DNA of 20,050 nucleotides, from NCBI GenBank assembly GCA_945906715.1, contig CAMDRK010000011.1, positions 1 through 20,050 of the forward strand, written 5' to 3'. Shown here piece after piece: positions 12,137-19,800 of this stretch (positions within the stretch are counted from its first letter, which is position 1; every line of letters starts with the position of its first letter). Source of the stretch: Nitrospira lenta. Its GTDB lineage: Bacteria > Nitrospirota > Nitrospiria > Nitrospirales > Nitrospiraceae. The position numbers and the translations under genes are program-made. Under the pieces are notes generated by a model, which searched no databases, had not been told where the DNA came from, and was given only the letters and a program-made list of their open reading frames with translations.

Positions 12137-12724
12137 ATGAAACCGCGAAAAGAATCACAGAATGCGACGGGATTGCGGTTTGGGATTGTCGTCGCGAAAT
12201 TCAATAAGTGTGTGACGAGCAAGCTGCTGAGTGCCTGCCTCGACGGGCTGACCAAACAGGGGGTCAAGGCCGACGATATCGAAGCGGTGCGGGTGCCGGG
12301 GGCCTTCGAGATTCCCTTGGTGGCGCGGACGATGGCGGGATCGAAGCGGTTCGACGCGGTGATTTGTCTTGGGGCGGTCATTCGCGGCGAGACGCCACAC
12401 TTCGACTACATTTGCGCCGAAGTGAGCCGTGGCATAGGACAAGCGACCATGGACTTCGATGTGCCGATCATTTTCGGGGTACTGACAACGCATACGGTCG
12501 CGCAGGCCATCGAGCGGTCTGAGCCGACCAAGTTCAACCGTGGCGGGGAGGCCGCCAGGTCTGCAATCGAAATGGCAAGAGTCATGCGCGGGCTGCGGGT
12601 AGAGGGGACTGGCTCCGACGTCTGCGGCGGTGCCTGTCCCACTGCTTCTCAGATGAGGCCAGCCGCCCAAAAGAAAGGCGTTAGTCCCCAACGGTCCAAG
12701 GAGATTGCTTTATGGCGCTCATGA
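12137..12724 (+). CDS. ribH: 6,7-dimethyl-8-ribityllumazine synthase RibH with repeat-derived C-terminal tail
   Basis: RibH joins the products of the two RibBA activities to form lumazine, the direct precursor of riboflavin; it usually assembles as pentamers or 60-mers. From ATG 12137, with GAGGA eight bases upstream, the enzyme core runs to about residue 156: GIVVAKFN, PGAFEIP (54-60), GAVIRGETPHFDYI with catalytic H88, FGVLTTHTVAQAIERS and AIEMARVMRGL. That is a full normal length. The following 39 residues are encoded by a REP-like palindrome and its degenerate partner (12604-12692) and have no counterpart in the family. The stop overlaps the ferredoxin gene by 13 bases. The same frame is open upstream to 12068, but that stretch is not protein-like. 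Whether the tail blocks assembly is unknown. Confidence 0.93.
   Translation: MKPRKESQNATGLRFGIVVAKFNKCVTSKLLSACLDGLTKQGVKADDIEAVRVPGAFEIPLVARTMAGSKRFDAVICLGAVIRGETPHFDYICAEVSRGIGQATMDFDVPIIFGVLTTHTVAQAIERSEPTKFNRGGEAARSAIEMARVMRGLRVEGTGSDVCGGACPTASQMRPAAQKKGVSPQRSKEIALWRS
12604..12692 (+). repeat. REP-like palindrome (copy B) with degenerate partner, in the 3' end of ribH
   Basis: 12604-12640 reads GGGGACTGGCTCCGACG, core, GGCGGTGCCTGTCCC, the same family as copies A and C. After about 20 bases a degraded inverted partner ends in GGCGTTAGTCCCCAAC; the intact partner beside copy C ends in GGCGCCAGTCCCCAAC. The pair supplies the last 39 codons of ribH. Confidence 0.85.
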
Positions 12725-13059
12725 TCAACGACAACTGCATTGCCTGCGATGCCTGTCTGCCGGCATGTCCCAACAACGCAATTTTCGACAAGCGCAGCGC
12801 GGGCGAGGAGCGGGGGTATCACATCGGAGAGGGACAGGGAGTCGACAATAGCATCTACGTGATCACCTACGAGCGGTGTACTGAGTGTGTCGGCCACTTC
12901 GACGAGCCACAGTGCGCCTCGGTGTGCCCGATGGGCGATTGTTGCGTGCCTGATCCGGTTCGTGCTGAGTCGAAGGAGGTTCTGCTGGAACGAGCCGAAC
13001 GGATCAATCCGAACAAGGTAATCCATTCCGACAAGGCGTGGCAGGGGGTCAGAGGATAA
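12712..13059 (+). CDS. Ferredoxin with two [4Fe-4S] clusters (YfhL/Allochromatium type)
   Basis: A 115-residue soluble electron carrier. The first cluster motif is C9-x2-C12-x2-C15-x3-C19-P near the N-terminus. The second is C56-x2-C59-x8-C68-x3-C72-P, and the eight-residue gap is the hallmark of the Allochromatium/YfhL-type low-potential ferredoxins. C77 and C78 follow. About 35 residues separate the two motifs, longer than in the minimal form, and a C-terminal tail of about 40 residues follows. The gene overlaps the end of ribH by 13 bases, with AAGGAGA eight bases before the ATG, so it is co-transcribed with ribBA-ribH. A redox partner is not apparent; a link to flavoproteins or to the PAS receptors downstream is only a guess. 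Confidence 0.88.
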   Translation: MALMINDNCIACDACLPACPNNAIFDKRSAGEERGYHIGEGQGVDNSIYVITYERCTECVGHFDEPQCASVCPMGDCCVPDPVRAESKEVLLERAERINPNKVIHSDKAWQGVRG

Positions 13060-13129
13060 TGTTATCCCTCCAACCGAGCGTGAAGCATGATCCCTCGATA
13101 TCGATTGAACCCCAAGGCCGGTACCGGGC

Positions 13130-13156
13130 TACAGTTTTCCATCAAGTATCCGATAG
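13130..13156 (+). promoter_or_regulatory. FliA (sigma-28)-like promoter before cheW
   Basis: TACAGTTT at 13130-13137, 11 bases, then TCCGATAG at 13149-13156. Against the consensus TAAAGTTT-N11-GCCGATAA there is one mismatch in the first half and two in the second, with exact spacing. It lies 194 bases before cheW and after the ferredoxin stop, and the heptamer array lies between it and cheW. Confidence 0.5.
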
Positions 13157-13213
13157 CGATACGACCTGCCCGGGAGTTGGGGCATTACTCCCCAGGGAAT
13201 ACGGTCACCGCGA

Positions 13214-13317
13214 GGCGCCTCTCGGTGTCGAGTTTCTATTTTCAAGTTTCTGGTTTCAAGGTTTCGAAGCTGTTTTCTGGCAACATGAAACTCGAAACAT
13301 GAAACCAGAAACGTTCA
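13214..13317. repeat. Heptamer array with inverted arms, GTTTC type, before cheW
   Basis: GTTTCTA, TTTTCAA, GTTTCTG, GTTTCAA (from about 13222) are followed across a short core by ATGAAAC, TCGAAAC, ATGAAAC, CAGAAAC (to about 13313). The arms are imperfect complements. A close relative of this array lies after the receptor gene at 16346-16425. Confidence 0.83.
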
Positions 13318-13350
13318 TCCCATGACTGATACATCACGAAGGAGGACCCT

Positions 13351-13881
13351 ATGGCCGCAGCAACGCTTGAAACTTCGACGAAGGAACTCAATCGGCAAAT
13401 CGGGCTCACTACGGCCGGGAATCAGTTCCTCACCTTTCAGCTCGGCGACGAGCTGTATGGCGTGGACATCCTCCGCGTCCAGGAGATCAAGGGCTACACG
13501 ACGGTGACCAAGATCCCGAACACGCCGTCGCACATCAAAGGCGTGCTCAATCTCCGGGGGACCATCGTCCCCATCATCGAGTTGCGGACCAAGTTCGGCA
13601 TGCCGACGATCGACTACACCATGTTTACGGTTATTGTCGTCGTCGTCGTGCAGGAGAAGATTATGGGGTTGGTCGTGGACGCCGTGTCCGACGTCCTCGA
13701 TATCGACAGGAAAGACATTCAGCCGCCGCCAGAATTCGGTACCAAGGTGGACGTGAGTTTCATCAACGGCATCGGGAAATCCGGCGACAAGCTGATCGCG
13801 CTGTTAGACATGGACCGCCTGCTGACGAACGGCGATATGCAAGAAGCGGCTTTGGCGGCCGCCACAGACTCGAAGGGATAG
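13351..13881 (+). CDS. cheW: Chemotaxis coupling protein CheW
   Basis: CheW links receptors to CheA in the signalling array. The 176-residue protein is a single CheW domain after a lead of about 20 residues: FLTFQLGDELYGVDILRVQEIKGY (about 26-49), IPNTPSHIKGVLNLRGTIVPIIELRTKFG with the conserved NLRG, GLVVDAVSDVLDI, and the terminal KLIALLDMDRLL. The segment TVIVVVVVQEKI is a run of valines in a core strand, unusual but compatible with the fold. AAGGAGGA lies before the ATG. The receptor gene follows after 55 bases with its own strong ribosome site, so the two form a transcription unit, possibly driven by the sigma-28-like site at 13130. Confidence 0.95.
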   Translation: MAAATLETSTKELNRQIGLTTAGNQFLTFQLGDELYGVDILRVQEIKGYTTVTKIPNTPSHIKGVLNLRGTIVPIIELRTKFGMPTIDYTMFTVIVVVVVQEKIMGLVVDAVSDVLDIDRKDIQPPPEFGTKVDVSFINGIGKSGDKLIALLDMDRLLTNGDMQEAALAAATDSKG

Positions 13882-13936
13882 CACAATTTTGTCACTGGTC
13901 ACACGAATCCACTAACCACTCAAAGGAGAACCCACG

Positions 13937-16339
13937 ATGGCAACCGGAAAGAAAACGAAGGCGACGGGAAAGAAAGTCGGAACGAAAAGCACCGGTGGTA
14001 ACGATGTAGCCGGGAAAGTGCAGGCGATCGATCGGGCCCAAGCGGTCATCGAGTTCAATCTTGACGGCACCGTCATCACGGCCAACGACAACTTCTTAAG
14101 GACCCTGGGCTATACACTCGACGAGATCAAGGACAAGCATCATCGGATGTTCTGCGATGCGGCGTACACCAATAGTCCGGAGTACGCCAACTTCTGGGCC
14201 AAGCTGAACCGCGGCGAGTCCGACGGCGGGAACTACCAGCGGGTCGGCAAGGGGGGCAAAGAAGTCTGGATGCAGACCATATGCACGCCGGTGCTCGGCG
14301 CCGATGGCCGCCCCACCAAGGTTATCGAGATCGCGACCGACGTGACGGCTCAGCACCAGGAACTCGACGACCTCCGCGACGAACTCAAAGCCCGCACGGA
14401 CATTATGAACCAGACCAGCATCGTCTCGGAAGCCGACCTCAAGGGCGACATCGTCTGGGTCAATGAGAAGTTCATCGAAGTGTCCAAGTACTCGAAGAGC
14501 GAATTGATCGGCAAGGGACACAACACCACGCGCCATCAGGACATGCCCAAGGAGGCCTTTAAGGACTTGTGGGGCACGATCGGACGGGGGCAGATCTGGC
14601 GTGGCGTCGTCAAGAATCGCGCCAAGGACGGCACCCCCTACTATGTGGACGCGGTGATCGCGCCGTTCGTCGGCAAGAACGGCAAGCCTCGCAAGTACCT
14701 GGGCGTGCGCTACGACATCACGGTGCAAGAGATCGCGCGCCAGAATATGAAGGGGCTAGCCGATGCGATCGACAAGGCGTATGCCACCATCGAGTTCAAC
14801 CTCGACGGCACCATCATCACGGCTAATGAGAACTTCCTGAAGACCCTGGGCTATACGCTCGCCGAGATCAAGGGCCATCACCATCGCATGTTCTGCGATG
14901 CGGCCTACACGGCGACCGGCGAGTATACGGCCTTCTGGGCCAAGCTGAACCGCGGCGAGCCCGACAACAATGTCTTCCAGAGGTTTGGCAAGGGGGGCAA
15001 AGAGGTTTGGATTCAGGCCTCCTACAACCCGATTAAGGATGAGATGGGGAGGACGTTCAAGGTGGTGAAGATCGCCACCGACATCACGGGGCAAAAACAG
15101 GCGCAGCTCGAAGTCGAAAAGCTCATCGCCGCTGCGGCAGTCGGTCAATTGAAGGAGCGCATCAAGACCGATCGCTTCGAGGGGGCGTCGAAGGCGCTCA
15201 CCCAGAGCTTTAATCAGCTCCTCGATGCTGTGGCCCTCCCGTTGGATGAAGCCCAAAGCGTCCTTGCGGCGCTGGCGGCAAACGACCTCACCACGACCAT
15301 GACCGGGTCCTATCAAGGCGACTTCGATCAGATGAAGGGCAGCCTGAATAAGGCCATCGCGAACCTGACGGAGGCCCTCTCGACCGTGCGGACCGCCGCC
15401 GAGAGCGTGAGCACCGGCGCCGAGCAGATCACCAAGGGCAACGAGGATCTCTCGCAGCGGACAGCCGAGCAGGCTTCCTCGCTGGAAGAGACCTCCTCGG
15501 CGATGGAGGAGATGACGTCGACAGTGAAGCAGAACGCTGACAACGCCAAGCAGGCGAACCAGTTGGCCATCACGGCCCGTGACGTGGCTCAGAAGGGCGG
15601 CGAGGTCACAACCAAAGCGATCAACGCGATGGGCGAGATCAACAAGAGCAGCAAGAAGATTGCCGACATCATCACGGTGATCGACGAGATTGCCTTCCAG
15701 ACGAACCTCTTGGCCTTGAACGCCGCGGTGGAAGCGGCGCGGGCCGGGGAGCATGGGCGCGGCTTCGCCGTGGTCGCGGCAGAAGTGCGGAATTTGGCGC
15801 AGCGATCGGCGACCGCCGCCAAGGAGATTAAGGGGTTGATCAACGAGTCGGTCCAGCGGGTGACGGACGGGACCGAGCTGGTCAATCAGTCCGGCAAGAC
15901 GCTGGAGGAGATCGTCAGCTCCGTCAAGCGAGTGACGGACATCATTTCGGAGATCACGGCGGCGTCGCAAGAACAGGCCAGCGGGATCGAGCAGGTGAAC
16001 AAGGCGATCATGCAGATGGACGAGACGACGCAGCAGAACGCGGCGCTCGTTGAAGAGGCGACCAGTGCCAGCCAGTCCATGAAGGAACAGGCCCGGGAGC
16101 TCATGGGCCAGGTCGGGTCCTTTCAGCTCACGCAGACCGGACAAGAGAACCACCAGCGGCCTAGCGCGGCCCCGACTGCGCATAGGCCCAGCGCCCTGTC
16201 AGCAGGACCGGTGAAGAAACCGTTGCTCAAGAAACCGGCGCCCGCGGCGAAGCCCGAAGAGGCGAAAAAACTGGTGGGCGTCAGCGCCGACAACGGTAAG
16301 GAGCGCCGGCAGAAGGACAGCGAGTTCGAGGAGTTCTAA
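13937..16339 (+). CDS. Soluble methyl-accepting chemotaxis protein with three PAS domains
   Basis: A cytoplasmic receptor of 800 residues with no membrane segment. After a Lys/Thr/Gly-rich lead come PAS1 (about 27-140), PAS2 (147-263) and PAS3 (275-388). PAS1 and PAS3 are near copies, both with TIEFNLDGT/VIEFNLDGT, LGYTL, HHRMFCDAAYT and FWAKLNRGE. This is the PAS type of BdlA- and Aer-like receptors, often bound to heme or flavin. A HAMP-like and coiled-coil region follows, then the signalling hairpin with AFQTNLLALNAAVEAARAGE (tip near 582-602) and methylation-region helices. A Pro/Ala/Lys-rich linker of about 70 residues ends in SEFEEF. The terminal EFEEF fits the x-(FYWH)-x-x-(FYWH) pattern of CheR-tether peptides. 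AAGGAG lies before the ATG. Redox or oxygen sensing is likely but inferred. Confidence 0.92.
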   Translation: MATGKKTKATGKKVGTKSTGGNDVAGKVQAIDRAQAVIEFNLDGTVITANDNFLRTLGYTLDEIKDKHHRMFCDAAYTNSPEYANFWAKLNRGESDGGNYQRVGKGGKEVWMQTICTPVLGADGRPTKVIEIATDVTAQHQELDDLRDELKARTDIMNQTSIVSEADLKGDIVWVNEKFIEVSKYSKSELIGKGHNTTRHQDMPKEAFKDLWGTIGRGQIWRGVVKNRAKDGTPYYVDAVIAPFVGKNGKPRKYLGVRYDITVQEIARQNMKGLADAIDKAYATIEFNLDGTIITANENFLKTLGYTLAEIKGHHHRMFCDAAYTATGEYTAFWAKLNRGEPDNNVFQRFGKGGKEVWIQASYNPIKDEMGRTFKVVKIATDITGQKQAQLEVEKLIAAAAVGQLKERIKTDRFEGASKALTQSFNQLLDAVALPLDEAQSVLAALAANDLTTTMTGSYQGDFDQMKGSLNKAIANLTEALSTVRTAAESVSTGAEQITKGNEDLSQRTAEQASSLEETSSAMEEMTSTVKQNADNAKQANQLAITARDVAQKGGEVTTKAINAMGEINKSSKKIADIITVIDEIAFQTNLLALNAAVEAARAGEHGRGFAVVAAEVRNLAQRSATAAKEIKGLINESVQRVTDGTELVNQSGKTLEEIVSSVKRVTDIISEITAASQEQASGIEQVNKAIMQMDETTQQNAALVEEATSASQSMKEQARELMGQVGSFQLTQTGQENHQRPSAAPTAHRPSALSAGPVKKPLLKKPAPAAKPEEAKKLVGVSADNGKERRQKDSEFEEF

Positions 16340-16345
16340 AGGCGG

Positions 16346-16425
16346 GTTTCTGGTTTCGAGTTTCGAGTTTCAAGTGTTCAGAGGCGGGTCCCTGACAACA
16401 TGAAACCTGAAACAAGAAACTAGAA
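16346..16425. repeat. Heptamer array with inverted arms, GTTTC type, after the receptor gene
   Basis: GGTTTCT, GGTTTCG, AGTTTCG, AGTTTCA from about 16346, core, then ATGAAAC, CTGAAAC, AAGAAAC, TAGAATC to about 16427. It resembles the array before cheW, so the receptor and cheW genes are bracketed by related arrays. Confidence 0.85.
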
Positions 16426-16439
16426 TCTTCCGAAGGGCA

Positions 16440-16557
16440 GGGGACTGGCTCCGCCGTTCGCGGCGGTGCCTGTCCCTCTTCAAGAATGTCCCGCTTCGAG
16501 AATGTCCCGCTTCGAGAACGGGGACAGGCGCCAGGAAGAAGGGCGCCAGTCCCCAAC
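16440..16557 (+). repeat. REP-like palindrome pair (copy C and inverted partner)
   Basis: Copy C (16440-16476) reads GGGGACTGGCTCCGCCG, core, CGGCGGTGCCTGTCCC. Between it and the partner are two tandem copies of GAATGTCCCGCTTCGA (near 16484 and 16500). The inverted partner (16520-16554) reads GGGGACAGGCGCC, core, GGCGCCAGTCCCC. Two inverted palindromes with a spacer form the arrangement known for REP doublets, which are moved by RAYT transposases; no such transposase is in the window. Confidence 0.82.
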
Positions 16558-16895
16558 AGTACGTCGAGGGGGCGAGTGGCGAGCTTGCCAGCCGAAGGCC
16601 CGTCGTAGCAGCGAATCCGCGATTGCAGCAGAAGCGTTCATGAATAATGCGGGCTAGGTTCCGCTCCTCTCAGCCATGGTCTTGTCCGATGTCCTCCTTG
16701 AATTCGACCCCGCCCGCTCACCATTCGATTTCAGCCGTCAAGAATTTCATTGATCCGACCGAACGTATTGTAAGGCAGGCTGCCTAATGTTTTGGCTGTG
16801 ACTGGCAACGGGCGCTGTCGGCTGTCCAGGCAGGCTTGTTCACCCCATTGCCTGCCGGTCATTCACGCGAGCAGGCGTTGTCACGAGGCAACTGT

Positions 16896-19800
16896 ATGGT
16901 GAGACAGTACATCCGTTTACACGCTCGTTGGCTGCCGGGGCTGATCGTCGCCATAATGTTGGTCGAGATCCTGGTCGGGGCTTTCGCCCTTCATTATGTC
17001 GAAACGAGCTTGGTGGCCTCCTCGGGCAAGAGCCTCACGTTGGCCGCCGTCGATATCGCGGACAAGCTCGACATGCAAATGGCCGAGCGTTACGGTGATA
17101 TTCTGATGCTCTCACGGTCGTTGGTGTTTCATGGGAACGATCAACCGGAGAAGCGGAAACGGCTCCTCGCCTTACTGGAGACCTATCCCGTCTATCGCTG
17201 GGCGGGAGTCACCGATGAACAAGGCCGCATCCTGGCTGCGACAGACGAGGCCGGCAAGGGCCGTGATATGAGTGGGGAGCCTGGATTCCTGGCTGTGCGA
17301 GCGAGCCAACGCGCCGTAATCCAGGATGCGATACGGGACGACGAGGGGGTTTCTGTGATCACGTTTGTGAGTCCACTCAATGATGCGCGCGGCCAGTTTA
17401 TCGGGGCGGTGATCAGCAAAGTAGGATTGCCGGTTCTGGAGGATGTCGTTGCACGTTCGGTCAACGCGTTGCAGGCGCTCTGGGGAACGGGGGCGCGCAT
17501 CGAGTATCTGCTTCTGGATCATGACGGCAATGTGTTTGTCGATTCGTTTCTGAGAGAAGAGGGGCGGGTTAACCTCAAGCAGATGGGGGCCCCCTCGGCT
17601 CAGTTGTTTGATACGGCCCCAGCCGGATTCATTGAAGAGCGACATGTCCGCCGGCAGGTCGAGGTCGTGACCGGGTATGCGCAGACCAAGGGGACACACG
17701 ATTTAACGGGTCTGGGGTGGGGCGTGTTGGTGCGCGTGGACCGGAGCGACATCCTGGTGCCCATCAGGGCCGTCCTATGGAAGGTTGGGGCGGCAGGCTT
17801 CGGCCTGGTCGTACCGCTGGCCTCCATCCTCTTCTGGAGTATCACCCGGCTCACGCAGTCGCAGGTGAACGCACAAGAGGCGACGGAGAGGGTCACGCAG
17901 ATAGCACACCGACTGGAGTTGGCCACGAGCGTGGGGCACATCGGCGTCTGGGACTGGAATATTTCGACGAACGAATTGGTTTGGGACAACCAGATGTTCG
18001 CCCTGTATGGCATCCAGAAGGACACCTTCGGCAGCGTGTACGAGGCCTGGCTTGCGGCCGTCCATCCCGATGATCGGGCGCGATGCGACGCGTCGATCCA
18101 ACAGGCCCTCCGGAACGAACACCAGTACGACATTGAATTTCGGGTCCGTTGGCCCAATGACACCGAGCACGTCATCAAGGCCACCGCACAGGTGCTCCGG
18201 GATACGGACGGCACCCCGCTGCGGATGACGGGCATCAACTACGACATTACCAGCCGTAAAGAGGCGGAGGGGGCTCTGAAGGCCTACGCCACAGAACTGG
18301 AAACGATCAATCAGTCCCTCGACCAGGCGGTGGCTCTCCACCAAAAGACCGAGAAGGAACTGGCTGACTTCAAAGCCGCCTTGGATGTGCATTCGATTGT
18401 CGCCATTACCGATCAGAAGGGCCGCATCACATACGTTAATGACAGCTTTTGCCATATCTCCCAATACGTTCGCGAAGAGTTGCTTGGACAAGATCACCGC
18501 CTTCTCAATTCCGGCTATCACTCCAAGGCCTTCATGAAGAATCTATGGCGCACGATAGCCCATGGCCGAGTGTGGCAGGGTGACCTACAGAACCGGGCGA
18601 AGGATGGCTCCTTGTATTGGGTGGCCACGACCATCGTACCATTCCTCGGAATGGACGGAAAGCCATTCCAATACATCGCGATTCGTACCGACATTACCCC
18701 ACTCAAGCAGGCCGAGGAGACACTACAGCAGACCGTGACCCAGTTGAGGAACATCAGCGACAACGTGCCGGATCTCATCTTCGTCAAGGATCAGAATCTG
18801 CGAACGATCATGTGCAATAACGCATTCGCTCAGATCGTCGGGAAGGCCCCGGCAGACCTGATTGACCATACCGACATTGAGAACGGGTGGGACCCTGAGT
18901 TTGTGTACGGGAACGCTGTTAAGGGTATCCGTGGGTTTGAGAGTGACGATCGAACAGTTTTGAGTGGAGAAACCATTCGCATCTCTGAGGAGCCAATACC
19001 TGTGGGGAGTGAAATCCGGATGTTTGACACCCACAAACTGCCGTTACGCAGCGACACTGGAGAGATAGTAGGGGTTCTCGGAATTTCCCGTGACATTACC
19101 GAGCGGGTGCACATCGAAAAGAATCTACGTGAGCGTGAACAGGTGCTGAAGCAGTTCAAGACCACCCTCGACCAAACGCTCGACTGCGTGTTCATGTTCA
19201 CCCCCGATACGTTGCGCTTCATCTACTGCAACCGGGGGGCGTGCGAGCAAATTGGCTATAGCGAGGCCGAGTTGTTCACAATGACGCCCCTGGACATCAC
19301 GCCCTATGTCACGCCTGAGCAGTTCCAGGCCATCCTGCAACCGCTGCGTGAGGGCATACAACCGTCACTGACCTTCGAGACCCTGCATCGGCACAAGGAC
19401 GGACACGACATCCAGGTGGAAATCGCCTTGCAGCTAGTACGGCTGGCAGGCGAGACCCCTCGCTACGTGGCTATCGTCCGCGACATCACCGCCCGCAAAC
19501 AGGTGGAACGAGAACTGCTCCTGACGAAAGAGGCGGCAGAGCAGAGCACCCGTGCCAAGAGCGCGTTCTTGGCCACCATGAGCCACGAGATCCGCACGCC
19601 GATGAATGGGGTGATCGGCATGACGGGCCTCCTGCTCGAGACGGAGCTCACCCCCGAGCAGCGGGAATATGCCGAGATTGTCCGCACCAGCGGGGAGTAC
19701 CTGCTCACCGTCATCAACGACATTCTCGACTTCTCCAAAGCCGAAGCCGGCAAGCTGGCCTTGGAACTCATCGACTTCGACCTGCGCACGGCGATCGACG

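Larger units (their letters stand above)
16340..16895. other. 556-base gap: heptamer array, REP pair and hairpins, no gene
   Basis: After the receptor stop come a GTTTC-type heptamer array (16346-16425), the REP-like pair (16440-16557), then about 330 bases of unique sequence. In that last part GGCAGGC (16829-16835) and GCCTGCC (16850-16856) form a hairpin and AGGCAGGCTGCCT (near 16773) is a short palindrome. A plus-strand frame at 16466-16657 is mostly translated repeat and is not called. No sigma-28-like promoter was found here. Confidence 0.65.

Noticed and set aside
16466..16657. 63-codon plus-strand frame after the receptor gene
   Set aside because: More than a third is translated REP element; no ribosome site and no similarity recognised.
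16636..16657. TTCATGAATAATGCGGGCTA, which recalls insertion-sequence ends
   Set aside because: No matching inverted end, transposase or target duplication is present in the window, so an element cannot be supported.
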